Shown here piece by piece: positions 19,663 through 28,161 of a stretch of 41,887 nucleotides of DNA. Each line of letters opens with the position of its first letter. Position 1 is the first letter of the stretch. This DNA comes from Mycobacterium sp. 1554424.7 (GTDB lineage: Bacteria; Actinomycetota; Actinomycetes; Mycobacteriales; Mycobacteriaceae): contig NZ_LZSE01000112.1 of assembly GCF_001665295.1 (NCBI RefSeq), positions 1-41,887 on the forward strand, given 5' to 3'. Made by a program: the position numbers and the translations under genes. A model generated the notes under the pieces. That model saw only the letters and a program-made list of their open reading frames with translations, had not been told where the DNA came from and searched no databases.

Positions 19663-21792
19663 CTAGCGAGGCAGGCCGAGCAGCCGCTCCGCGGCGACGG
19701 TGAGCAGGATCTGCTCGGTGCCGCCGGCGATGGTCAGGCAGCGGGTGTTGAGGAAGTCGAAGACCGCTTGGTTGCGGACGAGGCCGCCGCCCTCCGCGAC
19801 GTCCATCGCGTACTCGGCCAGCGCCTGCCGGTAGCGGACGCCGATGAGCTTGCGCACGCTGGACTGCGCGCCCGGGTCCTGGCCGCCCACGGCCAGCTGG
19901 GCGATGCGCTGGTCCAACAGCGCGCCGGTCTGGGCGGTGACGATCAACCGGCCCAGCCGATCTTGCTGGGAAGCGTCGAGGTCGATCTCCGCCAGCACCC
20001 TGAGCAGCTCTTCCATCGGGTTGCCCAGCGCGGTCCCGGAGGCCATCGCGATCCGCTCGTTGGCCAGCGTGGTGCGGGCCAGCCGCCAGCCGTCGTTGAC
20101 CGTGCCGACCACCATCTCGTCGGGCACGAACACGCCGTCCAGGAAGACCTCGTTGAACAGCGCGTTGCCGGTGATCTCGCGCAGCGGCCGGATCTCGATG
20201 CCGGGCGATCTCATGTCCACCAGGAAGTAGCTGATGCCCTTGTGCTTCGGGGCGTCAGGATCGGTGCGCGCCAGGCACACACCCCACCGCGCCTTGTGCG
20301 CGGCCGACGTCCACACCTTCTGCCCGGTGAGCAGCCAGCCGCCGCCTTGGGAATCTGGTGCCCGCACGGCCTTGGTGCGTAACGACGCCAGGTCGGAGCC
20401 GGCACCCGGCTCGGAAAACAGTTGACACCAAAGGAATTCGCCGCGCAGGGTGGCCGGCACGAAGCGCTCGACCTGTTCGGGCGTGCCGTGCTCGAGGATC
20501 GTCGGCGCCGCCCACCAGCCGATCACCAGGTCGGGGCGCACCACCCCGGCCGCCGCCATCTCCTGGTCGATCAAAAGCTGCTCAGCCGGCGACGCGCCGC
20601 GGCCGTACGGGGGAGGCCAGTGCGGCGCCTGCAGTCCGGCCTCGGCCAGGGCCACCTGGCGCTGGTCTTCCGGCAGCGCGGCGACCTCGGCCACGGCCGC
20701 GGCGATCTCGGCCCGCTGGTCCTCGACGTCGCTGAGGTCGATACCCAGCCGGCGCCGCACACCGGCCTGGGTCAGTTCGGTGATGCGCCGCAACCAGCGC
20801 TCGGCGCCCCCGAGGAAGCGCCCGACGGCGTGCGCGCGGCGCAGGTATAGATGCGCGTCGTGCTCCCAGGTGCACCCGATGCCGCCGAGCACCTGGATGC
20901 AGTCCTTGACGTTTGCCTTCGCCGCGGCGATGCAAGTGCTCGCGGCCAGGGCCGCCGCGATCGAGAACTGGGCTTCGTCGGATTCGGCGGCGGCCCGGGC
21001 GGCGTCGGCGGCCGCGACCTCGGCCTGCTCGGCGCGGCACAGCATCTCGGCGCAGAGGTGCTTGACGGCCTGGAAGCTGCCGATCGGCTTGCCGAACTGC
21101 TCGCGCACCTTGGCGTAGGCGACCGCGGTCTCCAGCGACCATCGGGTGACGCCGGCGGCCTCGGCGGCCAGGACGGTCGCGGCCAGTTCCTCGACCCGCT
21201 GCCCCGGATCCGCGATGGCGGTGGCCGGCGCCGACGTCAGCACCACCCGGGCCAGCGGGACGGAGAAGTCGGCGGCCGGCAGCGGTTCCAGTTGCACGCC
21301 CTGGCCCCCGGTGTCGACGAGCAGCCAGTTCCCGTCGGCGGGCAGGAGCACGACGGCGCCCTCCGCGGCGCCCAGCACCCACGGCAGGGTGCCCGACGCC
21401 CGCGAGCCGTCGTACCGGACGTCACCCTCCAGCGCCACGCCGGCGAAGCGCTCCCCGGCGGCCAGCGCGGCCAGCAATTCGGGGTCGTCGATGACGAGTG
21501 TGGCCAGGGCCGTGGTCGCAACCGGCCCGGCGACCAGCGCCTTGGCCGCTTCCTCGAGCATCGCGCACAGGTCCTCGACGCTGCCGCCCGCCCCGCCGCG
21601 GTCCTCCGGAATCGCCACCCCGAACAGCCCCAGGTCGGCCAGGCGCGCGAAGACCGGCCGCCACGCGTCGGGGTTGCCCTGCTCGACCTCGCGGATCGCC
21701 GCCGTGCCGCCCGGTCCCGACGTCGAATTGCGCGCCCAGTCGCGCACCAGCGCACGCGCGGCGAACTGCTCGTCGGTGACGGTCGCTACCAC
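19663..21792 (-). CDS. fadE34: Two-domain acyl-CoA dehydrogenase FadE34 (ChsE3)
   Basis: FadE34 dehydrogenates a cholesterol side-chain acyl-CoA (reported for the C24 steroid thioester). At 709 residues it is a fusion of two acyl-CoA dehydrogenase units, equivalent to the two chains of heteromeric enzymes such as FadE31/FadE32. The N-terminal unit carries AYAKVREQFGKPIGSFQAV and LGGIGCTWEHDAHLYLRRA. The C-terminal unit carries CQLFSEPGAGSDLASL, LTGQKVWTSAAHK and the end motif IAGGTEQILLTVAAERLLG. I start it at GTG 21792, which has GGAGG 8 bases upstream and gives the H37Rv length; GTG 21834 has no such site. It is divergent from kstR across a perfect KstR box. Confidence 0.93.
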   Translation of the reverse strand: MVATVTDEQFAARALVRDWARNSTSGPGGTAAIREVEQGNPDAWRPVFARLADLGLFGVAIPEDRGGAGGSVEDLCAMLEEAAKALVAGPVATTALATLVIDDPELLAALAAGERFAGVALEGDVRYDGSRASGTLPWVLGAAEGAVVLLPADGNWLLVDTGGQGVQLEPLPAADFSVPLARVVLTSAPATAIADPGQRVEELAATVLAAEAAGVTRWSLETAVAYAKVREQFGKPIGSFQAVKHLCAEMLCRAEQAEVAAADAARAAAESDEAQFSIAAALAASTCIAAAKANVKDCIQVLGGIGCTWEHDAHLYLRRAHAVGRFLGGAERWLRRITELTQAGVRRRLGIDLSDVEDQRAEIAAAVAEVAALPEDQRQVALAEAGLQAPHWPPPYGRGASPAEQLLIDQEMAAAGVVRPDLVIGWWAAPTILEHGTPEQVERFVPATLRGEFLWCQLFSEPGAGSDLASLRTKAVRAPDSQGGGWLLTGQKVWTSAAHKARWGVCLARTDPDAPKHKGISYFLVDMRSPGIEIRPLREITGNALFNEVFLDGVFVPDEMVVGTVNDGWRLARTTLANERIAMASGTALGNPMEELLRVLAEIDLDASQQDRLGRLIVTAQTGALLDQRIAQLAVGGQDPGAQSSVRKLIGVRYRQALAEYAMDVAEGGGLVRNQAVFDFLNTRCLTIAGGTEQILLTVAAERLLGLPR

Positions 21793-21854
21793 CCTCTGGT
21801 CCTCCGCATGCCTGGTTCTCCGAGGAAGGGCCACTTTGACTCTTGAAAGCCCAC

Positions 21855-21868
21855 TAGAACGTGTTCTA
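21855..21868. promoter_or_regulatory. KstR operator between fadE34 and kstR
   Basis: TAGAACGTGTTCTA fits TnnAACnnGTTnnA exactly, with perfect 6-base arms TAGAAC and GTTCTA. It sits 62 bases from the fadE34 start and 141 bases from the kstR start, so it should serve both, making kstR autoregulated. Confidence 0.93.
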
Positions 21869-22009
21869 ATAGTGCCAGCGATCGAGCGTCAAGTCGAACG
21901 CCATTACAGCAGTACACGTGGTTGTGCTTGCTGCGGGGAGGTGGGAAATTTACGCCCAGCATGCGTATCGTTTGCGAACGAGCCACCCGAAAAAGGAGCA
22001 CGCCCCCAA

Positions 22010-22672
22010 ATGTCGTCAGCGAACCCGAACTCGGCCGAGGTTTCTGACTCGCAGCCGCGCGAGGTCATGAACGTGGCGGTACTGGCTGAGTCGGAGCTTG
22101 GCTCGGAGGCGCAACGGGAACGCCGCAAGCGGATCCTGGACGCCACCATGGCCATCGCGTCCAAGGGTGGCTACGAAGCGGTCCAGATGCGGGCGGTGGC
22201 CGACCGGGCCGACGTGGCGGTGGGCACGCTGTACCGGTATTTCCCGTCGAAGGTGCATTTGCTGGTGTCGGCCCTGGGCCGGGAGTTTGGCCGGATCGAC
22301 GCGAAAACCGACCGCTCCGCAATGGCCGGCGGCACCCCGTTTCAGCGGCTGAACTTCATGGTCGGCAAGCTCAATCGCGCGATGCAGCGCAACCCGCTGC
22401 TCACCGAGGCGATGACGCGCGCCTACGTCTTCGCCGACGCCTCGGCGGCCAGCGAGGTCGACCAGGTCGAAAAGCTCATCGACAGCATGTTCGCGCGGGC
22501 GATGTCCGACGGCGAGCCGACCGAGGACCAATACCACATCGCCCGCGTGATCTCGGACGTGTGGTTGTCGAACCTGCTCGCCTGGCTCACCCGCCGGGCC
22601 TCGGCGACCGATGTCAGCAAACGGCTGGACCTGGCCGTGCGGCTATTGCTCGGCGAACACCAGCCCGGCTAA
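22010..22672 (+). CDS. kstR: TetR-family repressor KstR of cholesterol catabolism
   Basis: KstR represses the cholesterol uptake and ring A/B and side-chain genes and is released by steroid-CoA thioesters. The protein has 220 residues with a TetR N-terminal helix-turn-helix at about 42-80 (RILDATMAIASKGGYEAVQM, VAVGTLYRYFPSK). The ligand domain is almost the same as I recall for H37Rv (LTEAMTRAYVFADASAASE). The ATG at 22010 follows AAAAAGGAG; the open frame upstream crosses the operator and is not coding. The N-terminal tail of about 30 residues is disordered and variable. It overlaps the convergent LacI-type gene by 4 bases. Confidence 0.95.
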   Translation: MSSANPNSAEVSDSQPREVMNVAVLAESELGSEAQRERRKRILDATMAIASKGGYEAVQMRAVADRADVAVGTLYRYFPSKVHLLVSALGREFGRIDAKTDRSAMAGGTPFQRLNFMVGKLNRAMQRNPLLTEAMTRAYVFADASAASEVDQVEKLIDSMFARAMSDGEPTEDQYHIARVISDVWLSNLLAWLTRRASATDVSKRLDLAVRLLLGEHQPG

Positions 22673-23751
22673 GCCGGCGGCCCCGCGGTGCGGCCCCGGA
22701 TCAGCTCGGTCTCCAGCAGCTCAACGACCGGTAGGCCCGAGCGTGGCGGCTTCAGCAGCAGTTCGCCCGCCCGGTGCCCCTTGCGCAGGCTGGGCTGCGC
22801 CACCGTGGTCAAGCCGCGGCCGATCGCCTCGGGCACACCGTCGAACCCGGTGACACTCATCTGACCCGGCACGTAAATGCCATGCGCGCGAAGATAATCC
22901 ATGGCGGACAGGGCCAGCATGTCCGCCGTGCACATCAGCGCGGTGATCCGCGGATTGGCCTCCAGCGCGGCCTTGGCGGCGGCGCCACCCGATTCGGGTA
23001 GGTGCTCGTAGCTCTCCACGACGGTCAGCGAATCCGGGTCGAGGCCGGCGGCCGTCATCGCCTCCCACACGCCGACGATCCGTTCGCGCTGGACGTCGAA
23101 GGCCGGCGACTGCAACCGTTCGGCGTCCACCAGGCCCTGCCGGTGGTCCCGGCCCAGCCGCATGGTCAGCAAACCGATCTCGCGGTGCCCGAGCCCGAGC
23201 ACGTAGTCGGCCAGCTCGCGCATCGCCGCCCGGTCGTCGATGCCGACCCGGGACACTTCCGCCAGGTCCTTGGGCTGGTCGACCACCACGACGGGCAGGC
23301 GCCGCTGCAGCACTACCTCCAGGTACGGGTCGTCGTTGCAGGCCGAATACACCACGAAGCCGTCGACGCCGGCCCCGAGCACCGCGGCCGTCCCGTCCTC
23401 GAGGCTGCGGCTCGCGCCGACGGCGACCAGGAGCAGACCCTGCCCGAGCTCCTCGCACGACTGCGCCACGCCCGCAACGAAATCCCGCGCGGCCGGATCG
23501 GAAAAGAAATAGGTCAGGGGTTCGGCCATCACCAAACCGACCGCGCCGGCCTTGCGCGTCCGCAACGATCGCGCCACGGGGTCGGGCCCCGGGTAGCCCA
23601 GCCGCTTCGCGGTCGCGAGCACCCGTTCGCGTAGGTCGGCGGAGAGCTGATCCGGGCGGTTGAAGGCGTTGGAGATCGTGGTGCGCGAAACCTTCAGTTC
23701 GTCCGCCAACGACGCCAGCGTCGCACGCCGGCGCGGGGTGGGACTCCTCAC
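22669..23751 (-). CDS. LacI-family transcriptional regulator (Rv3575c-like)
   Basis: The protein has 360 residues. An N-terminal LacI helix-turn-helix lies at about 10-35 (LASLADELKVSRTTISNAFN), followed by the hinge region (VARSLRTRKAGAVGLVM) and a periplasmic-binding-protein-like ligand domain (DGFVVYSACNDDPYLE, VVVVDQPKDLAEVSRVGID, TALMCTADMLALSAMDYL, VTGFDGVPEA). The GTG at 23751 gives the family length. The extra residues in the longer open frame read back through the Zur-like box and the start of the next gene, so I reject them. Its ligand is unknown; LacI-type regulators often bind sugars or nucleosides, but no sugar genes are adjacent. Confidence 0.85.
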   Translation of the reverse strand: MRSPTPRRRATLASLADELKVSRTTISNAFNRPDQLSADLRERVLATAKRLGYPGPDPVARSLRTRKAGAVGLVMAEPLTYFFSDPAARDFVAGVAQSCEELGQGLLLVAVGASRSLEDGTAAVLGAGVDGFVVYSACNDDPYLEVVLQRRLPVVVVDQPKDLAEVSRVGIDDRAAMRELADYVLGLGHREIGLLTMRLGRDHRQGLVDAERLQSPAFDVQRERIVGVWEAMTAAGLDPDSLTVVESYEHLPESGGAAAKAALEANPRITALMCTADMLALSAMDYLRAHGIYVPGQMSVTGFDGVPEAIGRGLTTVAQPSLRKGHRAGELLLKPPRSGLPVVELLETELIRGRTAGPPA

Positions 23752-23810
23752 TTCGGTGACGCTACAGCGGGTCACGGGTGCGGCACCCGAAGTGGCGCTG
23801 CGCCACTTTC

Positions 23811-23831
23811 TAATGGAAACCATTTTCATTA
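23811..23831. promoter_or_regulatory. Zur-like operator
   Basis: This 21-base imperfect palindrome has half-sites TAATGGAAA and TTTTCATTA, separated by a short centre. It resembles the mycobacterial Zur box (TGAAAAT-type arms). It is 36 bases upstream of the metal-binding lipoprotein start. It would make the importer operon repressed when zinc is plentiful. Confidence 0.6.
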
Positions 23832-23866
23832 GTATTATGGGTCGGCCGCGGCGGGAGAGGACAGAA

Positions 23867-24772
23867 ATGGCAGTCACCATGGGGCGTCGGCTCTGCGCCG
23901 TCCTGATCGCCGTGGCCGGCTTGACGGCGCTGACCGGGTGCGCCGGTTCGGCACGCCTGCATGCGGCGACGGTGGTGGCGTCCACCGACGTGTGGGGCAG
24001 CGTGGCCAGCGCCGTCACCGGTCACCACGTCGCCGTCAAGTCCATCCTGACCGGCTCCGACACCGATCCCCACTCGTACGCGGCCAGCCCCTCGGACGCC
24101 GCCGCGATCACCGACGCCGCGCTGGTCGTCTACAACGGGGGCGGCTACGACCCCTGGGTGGACCAGGTGCTGGACCGCCATCCGGGCATCAGATCGGTCG
24201 ACGCCTATTCATTCGTCCCCGCGGGCGGCGGCGACGGCCGGGCACCCAACGAACACGTCTTTTACGACCTGGGCGTCGCCAAGTCGGTGGCGTCCTCGAT
24301 CGCCGATCGGATGGCCGTCATCGACCCGGCCAACGCCGACGACTACCGGGCCAACGCGGCCGCGTTCGGCCGCGCCGCCGACGCGATCGCCAACTCCGAG
24401 CACGCCATCGCCGGCGCGTATCCCGACGCCGGGGTCATCGCAACCGAGCCCGACGTGGACTACCTGCTGGCCGCGGCGGGCCTGGTGAATCGCACGCCGG
24501 CCGCGTTCGCCGCGGCCAGCGAGAACGAAACCGATCCGTCGCCGGCCGACATGGCGAAGGTGCTCGACATGATCAAGCGCCGGCAGGTCTCCGCGGTGCT
24601 GATCAACCCGCAGACGTCCGGCTCCGCGGTGAACGGCCTGCAGGACGCCGCGCGCCGCGCCGGGGTGCCGGTCACCGAGGTGCGCGAGACGCTGCCCGAC
24701 GGCACCGACTACCTGACGTGGCAGCGCAACACGGTCAACCAACTGCTGGCCGCGCTGCGGTCGAGCCGATAA
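23867..24772 (+). CDS. Metal ABC transporter substrate-binding lipoprotein (ZnuA/MntA-like)
   Basis: This 301-residue cluster A-I solute-binding protein captures Zn2+ or Mn2+ outside the membrane. The lipobox LTGC has its lipidated Cys at 25, after a short hydrophobic signal. Candidate metal ligands are His in TDPHSYAASPSD, His in NEHVFYDLG, Glu in ATEPDVDYLL (often His in zinc-specific members) and an acidic residue in ETDPSPADM. There is no His-rich loop such as many ZnuA proteins have. The start is ATG 23867, after the Zur-like box and GGGAGAGGA. It leads an operon with the ATPase (8-base gap) and the permease. The upstream box favours zinc, the Glu ligand leaves manganese open. Confidence 0.82.
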   Translation: MAVTMGRRLCAVLIAVAGLTALTGCAGSARLHAATVVASTDVWGSVASAVTGHHVAVKSILTGSDTDPHSYAASPSDAAAITDAALVVYNGGGYDPWVDQVLDRHPGIRSVDAYSFVPAGGGDGRAPNEHVFYDLGVAKSVASSIADRMAVIDPANADDYRANAAAFGRAADAIANSEHAIAGAYPDAGVIATEPDVDYLLAAAGLVNRTPAAFAAASENETDPSPADMAKVLDMIKRRQVSAVLINPQTSGSAVNGLQDAARRAGVPVTEVRETLPDGTDYLTWQRNTVNQLLAALRSSR

Positions 24773-24780
24773 GCCCCGCT

Positions 24781-25605
24781 GTGAGCGTCGAAGCGGTCCG
24801 GGCCGTCGACCGCCATGCCCACACCGTCTCGCTGCGCGGGGCGCGGCTGGCGTTCGGCGACCGCGTCCTGTGGGACCACCTCGACCTGTCGGTGCGGCCG
24901 GGCGAGTTCATCGCCGTGCTGGGCCCCAACGGCAGCGGCAAGACGTCGTTGCTCAGGGTCCTGCTCGGGCAGCTGCCGCTGAGCGGCGGCGTCGCGTTGG
25001 TCGACGGCAGGCCGACCACATCCGGCAGCGGCAGCATCGGTTATGTGCCGCAACACCGTCCGCTCGACCGCGACGTGATGCTGCGCGGCCGCGACCTGGT
25101 TCGCCTCGGCATCGACGGACGGCGCTGGGGCGCCGCGCCGCTGCGATCCGCCGAGCGGGCCCGCCGCCGCGCCGCCGTGTCCGAGGCGCTGCGTCAGGTC
25201 AACGGCGAACACCTGGCCGGCGTGCGGGTCGGCGTCATGTCGGGCGGCGAGCTGCAGCGGGTGCGCATCGCCCAGGCGCTGGTCAGCGACCCGATGCTGC
25301 TGCTGTGCGACGAGCCGCTGCTGACCCTGGACCCGGCGAACAGGAGGCTGGTGTCGGCGCTCATCGACCGGCGCCGCCGCGAGGCCGGAACCACCGTCAT
25401 CGTCGTCACCCACGAGATCAACACGATCCTGCCGTACGTGGACCGGGTGCTCTATCTCGTCGACGGCCGCTTCCAGATCGGGACCGTCGAGCAGGTGATG
25501 AACAGCCAGACGCTCTCGGCGCTGTACCGCGCCGACATTCAGGTGGTGAAGGTCCGGGACGGCTACGTGGTGGTGGGCGAGCCGGACGACGGGTGCGGCG
25601 GATGA
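24781..25605 (+). CDS. Metal ABC transporter ATP-binding protein (ZnuC/MntB-like)
   Basis: This 274-residue ABC ATPase powers the importer. It has Walker A GPNGSGKTS (48-56), a Q-loop in GYVPQHRPLDRDV, signature MSGGELQRVRIAQAL, Walker B LLLCDEPLLTLD and the switch His in VVTHEIN. GTG 24781 is right after the lipoprotein stop. The much longer open frame upstream is an off-frame reading of the lipoprotein gene. The permease start overlaps its stop by 4 bases (ATGA). Confidence 0.9.
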   Translation: MSVEAVRAVDRHAHTVSLRGARLAFGDRVLWDHLDLSVRPGEFIAVLGPNGSGKTSLLRVLLGQLPLSGGVALVDGRPTTSGSGSIGYVPQHRPLDRDVMLRGRDLVRLGIDGRRWGAAPLRSAERARRRAAVSEALRQVNGEHLAGVRVGVMSGGELQRVRIAQALVSDPMLLLCDEPLLTLDPANRRLVSALIDRRRREAGTTVIVVTHEINTILPYVDRVLYLVDGRFQIGTVEQVMNSQTLSALYRADIQVVKVRDGYVVVGEPDDGCGG

Positions 25606-26462
25606 ACCGCCGGCTCGCCGACGTGCTGCACCATCTGTTCTCCTTTGACATCACCGCCGACCTGCTGCGCCACGACTTCGTCCAGCAGGCGCTGGCGGCG
25701 GGCGCGCTTTTGGGGCTGGTGGCCGGGCTGATCGGGCCGTTCATCGTGATGCGCCAGATGTCGTTCGCCGTGCACGGGTCCAGCGAATTGTCTTTGACGG
25801 GAGCGGCTTTCGCGCTGCTGGTCGGGTTCGAGGTCGGGGCGGGGGCGTTGATCGGCAGCGCCCTGGCGGCGGCGCTGTTCGGCATTCTGGGCCAGCGGGC
25901 CCGGGAGCGCGATTCGGTGATCGGCGTGGTCCTGGCGTTCGGGATGGGCCTCGCGGTGCTGTTCATTCACCTCTACCCGGGACGGACGGGCACCGCCTTC
26001 GCGCTGTTGACGGGCCAGATCGTCGGCGTCGGCTACACCGGCCTGACCATGCTGGCGCTGGTGTGCCTGCTGGTGGTCGCCGTGCTGGGGACGTGCTATC
26101 GCCCGCTGTTGTTCGCCACCGTCGACCCCGACGTCGCGGCCGCGCGCGGTGTCCCGGTGCGCGTGCTGGGCATCGTGTTCGCCGCGCTGGTCGGTGTGGT
26201 GGCCGCGCAGGCCGTGCAGATCGTCGGGGCGCTGCTGGTGATGTCGTTGCTGATCACGCCGGCGGCCGCGGCGGCCCGGGTGATCGCCTCACCGGCCGCG
26301 GCGATCGTGGCCTCGGTGGCCTTCGCCGAAGTCGCCGCGGTCGGGGGCATCGTGCTGTCGCTGGCGCCCGGCGTTCCGGTGTCGGTGTTCGTCGCGACGA
26401 TTTCCTTTGTCATCTACCTGTTTTGTTGGTTCCTCGGGCGACGCCGCGAGGCCGCCGCCTAG
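25602..26462 (+). CDS. Metal ABC transporter permease (ABC-3 family, ZnuB-like)
   Basis: This 286-residue integral membrane protein has about eight hydrophobic helices. Family features are HDFVQQALAAGALLGLVAGLIG near the start, FIVMRQMSFAVHGSSELSLTGAA and ALLVMSLLITPAAAA. These match the ABC-3 permeases of zinc and manganese importers. It completes the three-gene operon substrate-binding lipoprotein, ATPase, permease. The pxpA-like gene begins 21 bases later and could be on the same transcript. Confidence 0.88.
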   Translation: MNRRLADVLHHLFSFDITADLLRHDFVQQALAAGALLGLVAGLIGPFIVMRQMSFAVHGSSELSLTGAAFALLVGFEVGAGALIGSALAAALFGILGQRARERDSVIGVVLAFGMGLAVLFIHLYPGRTGTAFALLTGQIVGVGYTGLTMLALVCLLVVAVLGTCYRPLLFATVDPDVAAARGVPVRVLGIVFAALVGVVAAQAVQIVGALLVMSLLITPAAAAARVIASPAAAIVASVAFAEVAAVGGIVLSLAPGVPVSVFVATISFVIYLFCWFLGRRREAAA

Positions 26463-26482
26463 CGTCGGAATAAGCTGGGCGG

Positions 26483-27241
26483 GTGGCCTGTATCGACCTC
26501 AACGCCGACCTGGGCGAGGGCTTCGGTGTCTGGCGCCTGGGCGACGACGACGCCATGCTCGGCATCGTCAGCAGCGCCAACGTGGCCTGCGGATTCCACG
26601 CCGGCGACCCCGCCGGCCTGTTGCGGGTCTGCCGGTCGGCGGCAGGGCGCGGCGTGCGCATCGGCGCCCAGGTGAGCTACCGCGACCTGGCCGGGTTCGG
26701 GCGTCGTTTCATCGACGTCGCCCCCGACGACCTGGTCGCCGACGTCGTGTATCAGATCGGCGCGTTGCAGGCGATCGCGCATGCGGCCGGCTCGGCGGTG
26801 TCCTACGTCAAACCCCATGGCGCGCTGTACAACACGATCGTGACCAACCGCGAACAGGCGGCGGCGGTCGCGGCGGCGGTGCACCTGGTGGACCCCGCGC
26901 TGCCGGTGCTGGGCATGGCGGGTTCGGCGTTTTTCGACGAGGCCGATCGGGTCGGCTTGCGCACGGTGGCGGAGGCGTTCGCCGACCGCGCCTACCGGCC
27001 CGACGGGCAACTGGTCTCCCGGCGCGAACCCGGCGCGGTGCTGCACGACCCGGCGGCGATCGGCGAGCGGGTGGTGACGATGGTGACCTCGGGGCGGGTC
27101 ACCGCGATCGACGGCACACAAATCCCCGTCGGCGTGGAATCGGTTTGCGTGCACGGTGATTCGCCGGGGGCGGTGCAGATCGCGGCCGCGGTGCGCGATC
27201 GGCTGACGGCCGCCGGCATCGAGCCGCGGGCGTTCTGCTGA
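26483..27241 (+). CDS. pxpA: LamB/YcsF family protein (5-oxoprolinase subunit A-like)
   Basis: This 252-residue protein begins with the family hallmark [19 protein letters not shown]. It contains [39 protein letters not shown] and [11 protein letters not shown]. In many bacteria PxpA works with PxpB and PxpC to hydrolyse 5-oxoproline with ATP. Those partner genes are not in the window, so the role here is less sure. The GTG at 26483 is 20 bases after the permease stop and directly precedes the hallmark motif. The stop shares one base with the next ATG, so the pair is coupled. Confidence 0.8.
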   Translation: MACIDLNADLGEGFGVWRLGDDDAMLGIVSSANVACGFHAGDPAGLLRVCRSAAGRGVRIGAQVSYRDLAGFGRRFIDVAPDDLVADVVYQIGALQAIAHAAGSAVSYVKPHGALYNTIVTNREQAAAVAAAVHLVDPALPVLGMAGSAFFDEADRVGLRTVAEAFADRAYRPDGQLVSRREPGAVLHDPAAIGERVVTMVTSGRVTAIDGTQIPVGVESVCVHGDSPGAVQIAAAVRDRLTAAGIEPRAFC

Positions 27242-28161
27242 TGCGCGCCAAGCTCGGCCGCCCCGATCTGGCGCACTACGCGGACCGCTTCGACATGCCC
27301 GCCGCCGAGCCCGACGCGCCGCTTTCGGCGACCTGGATGGGTGTGGCGACGCTGCTGCTCGACGACGGGTCGTCCGCGCTGCTGACCGACGGCTACTTCT
27401 CACGTCCCAGCCTGGCGCGGGTGGCGGCCGGCAAGGTGTCGCCGTCACCGGCCCGCGTGGACGGCTGCCTGGCCCGCGCCAAGGTGTCCCGGCTGGAGGG
27501 CGTGATCCCGGTGCACACACACATCGACCACGTGCTGGACTCCGCGCTGGTCGCCGACCGAACCGGCGCGCGGCTGGTCGGCGGCGAGTCGGCCGCCAAC
27601 GTCGGGCGCGGATACGGGCTGGCCGAGGACCGCATCATCGTCGCTACGTCGGGCCAGCCAATTCGGTTGGGCGCCTTCGACGTAACGCTGGTGGAATCGC
27701 ACCACTGCCCGCCGGACCGGTTCCCCGGGACGATCGACGCGCCGGTGACCCCGCCGGTGCGGGCGTCGGCCTACCGCTGCGGTGAGGCCTGGTCGACGCT
27801 GGCGCACCATCGCCCGTCGGACCGCCGGCTGCTGATCCAGGGCAGCGCGGGTTTCGTCAAGGGTGCGCTGTCCGGGCAGCGCGCCGACGCGGCCTACCTG
27901 TCGGTCGGGCAGCTGGGCCTGCGGCCGCGCTCTTACATCGTCGACTACTGGGCCGAGACCGTGCGCGCCGTGGGTGCGCGCCGGGTGGTCCTGATCCATT
28001 GGGACGACTTCTTCAGCCCGTTGTCAAAACCCTTGAAGGCCTTGCCCTATGCGGGCGACGACCTGGACGTGTCGATCCGCGTCCTGGACGAGCTCGCCGC
28101 ACAGGACGGCGTTTCGCTGCACATGCCGACGGTGTGGCAGCGCGAAGACCCCTGGGCCTAG
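27241..28161 (+). CDS. MBL-fold metallohydrolase (Rv3577-like)
   Basis: This 306-residue metallo-beta-lactamase-fold hydrolase has the metal motif HTHIDHVLDSALVAD (HxHxDH class), a second ligand set in VESHHCPPDRF, and a C-terminal His in VVLIHWDDFF. Its beginning, LSATWMGVATLLLDDGSSALLTDGYF, is typical of the UlaG/YtnP-like branch. The substrate is not identifiable; lactonase or phosphodiesterase action are both possible. It is translationally coupled to the pxpA-like gene and probably equals Rv3577. The 3' end overlaps the convergent MFS gene by 4 bases. Confidence 0.78.
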   Translation: MRAKLGRPDLAHYADRFDMPAAEPDAPLSATWMGVATLLLDDGSSALLTDGYFSRPSLARVAAGKVSPSPARVDGCLARAKVSRLEGVIPVHTHIDHVLDSALVADRTGARLVGGESAANVGRGYGLAEDRIIVATSGQPIRLGAFDVTLVESHHCPPDRFPGTIDAPVTPPVRASAYRCGEAWSTLAHHRPSDRRLLIQGSAGFVKGALSGQRADAAYLSVGQLGLRPRSYIVDYWAETVRAVGARRVVLIHWDDFFSPLSKPLKALPYAGDDLDVSIRVLDELAAQDGVSLHMPTVWQREDPWA

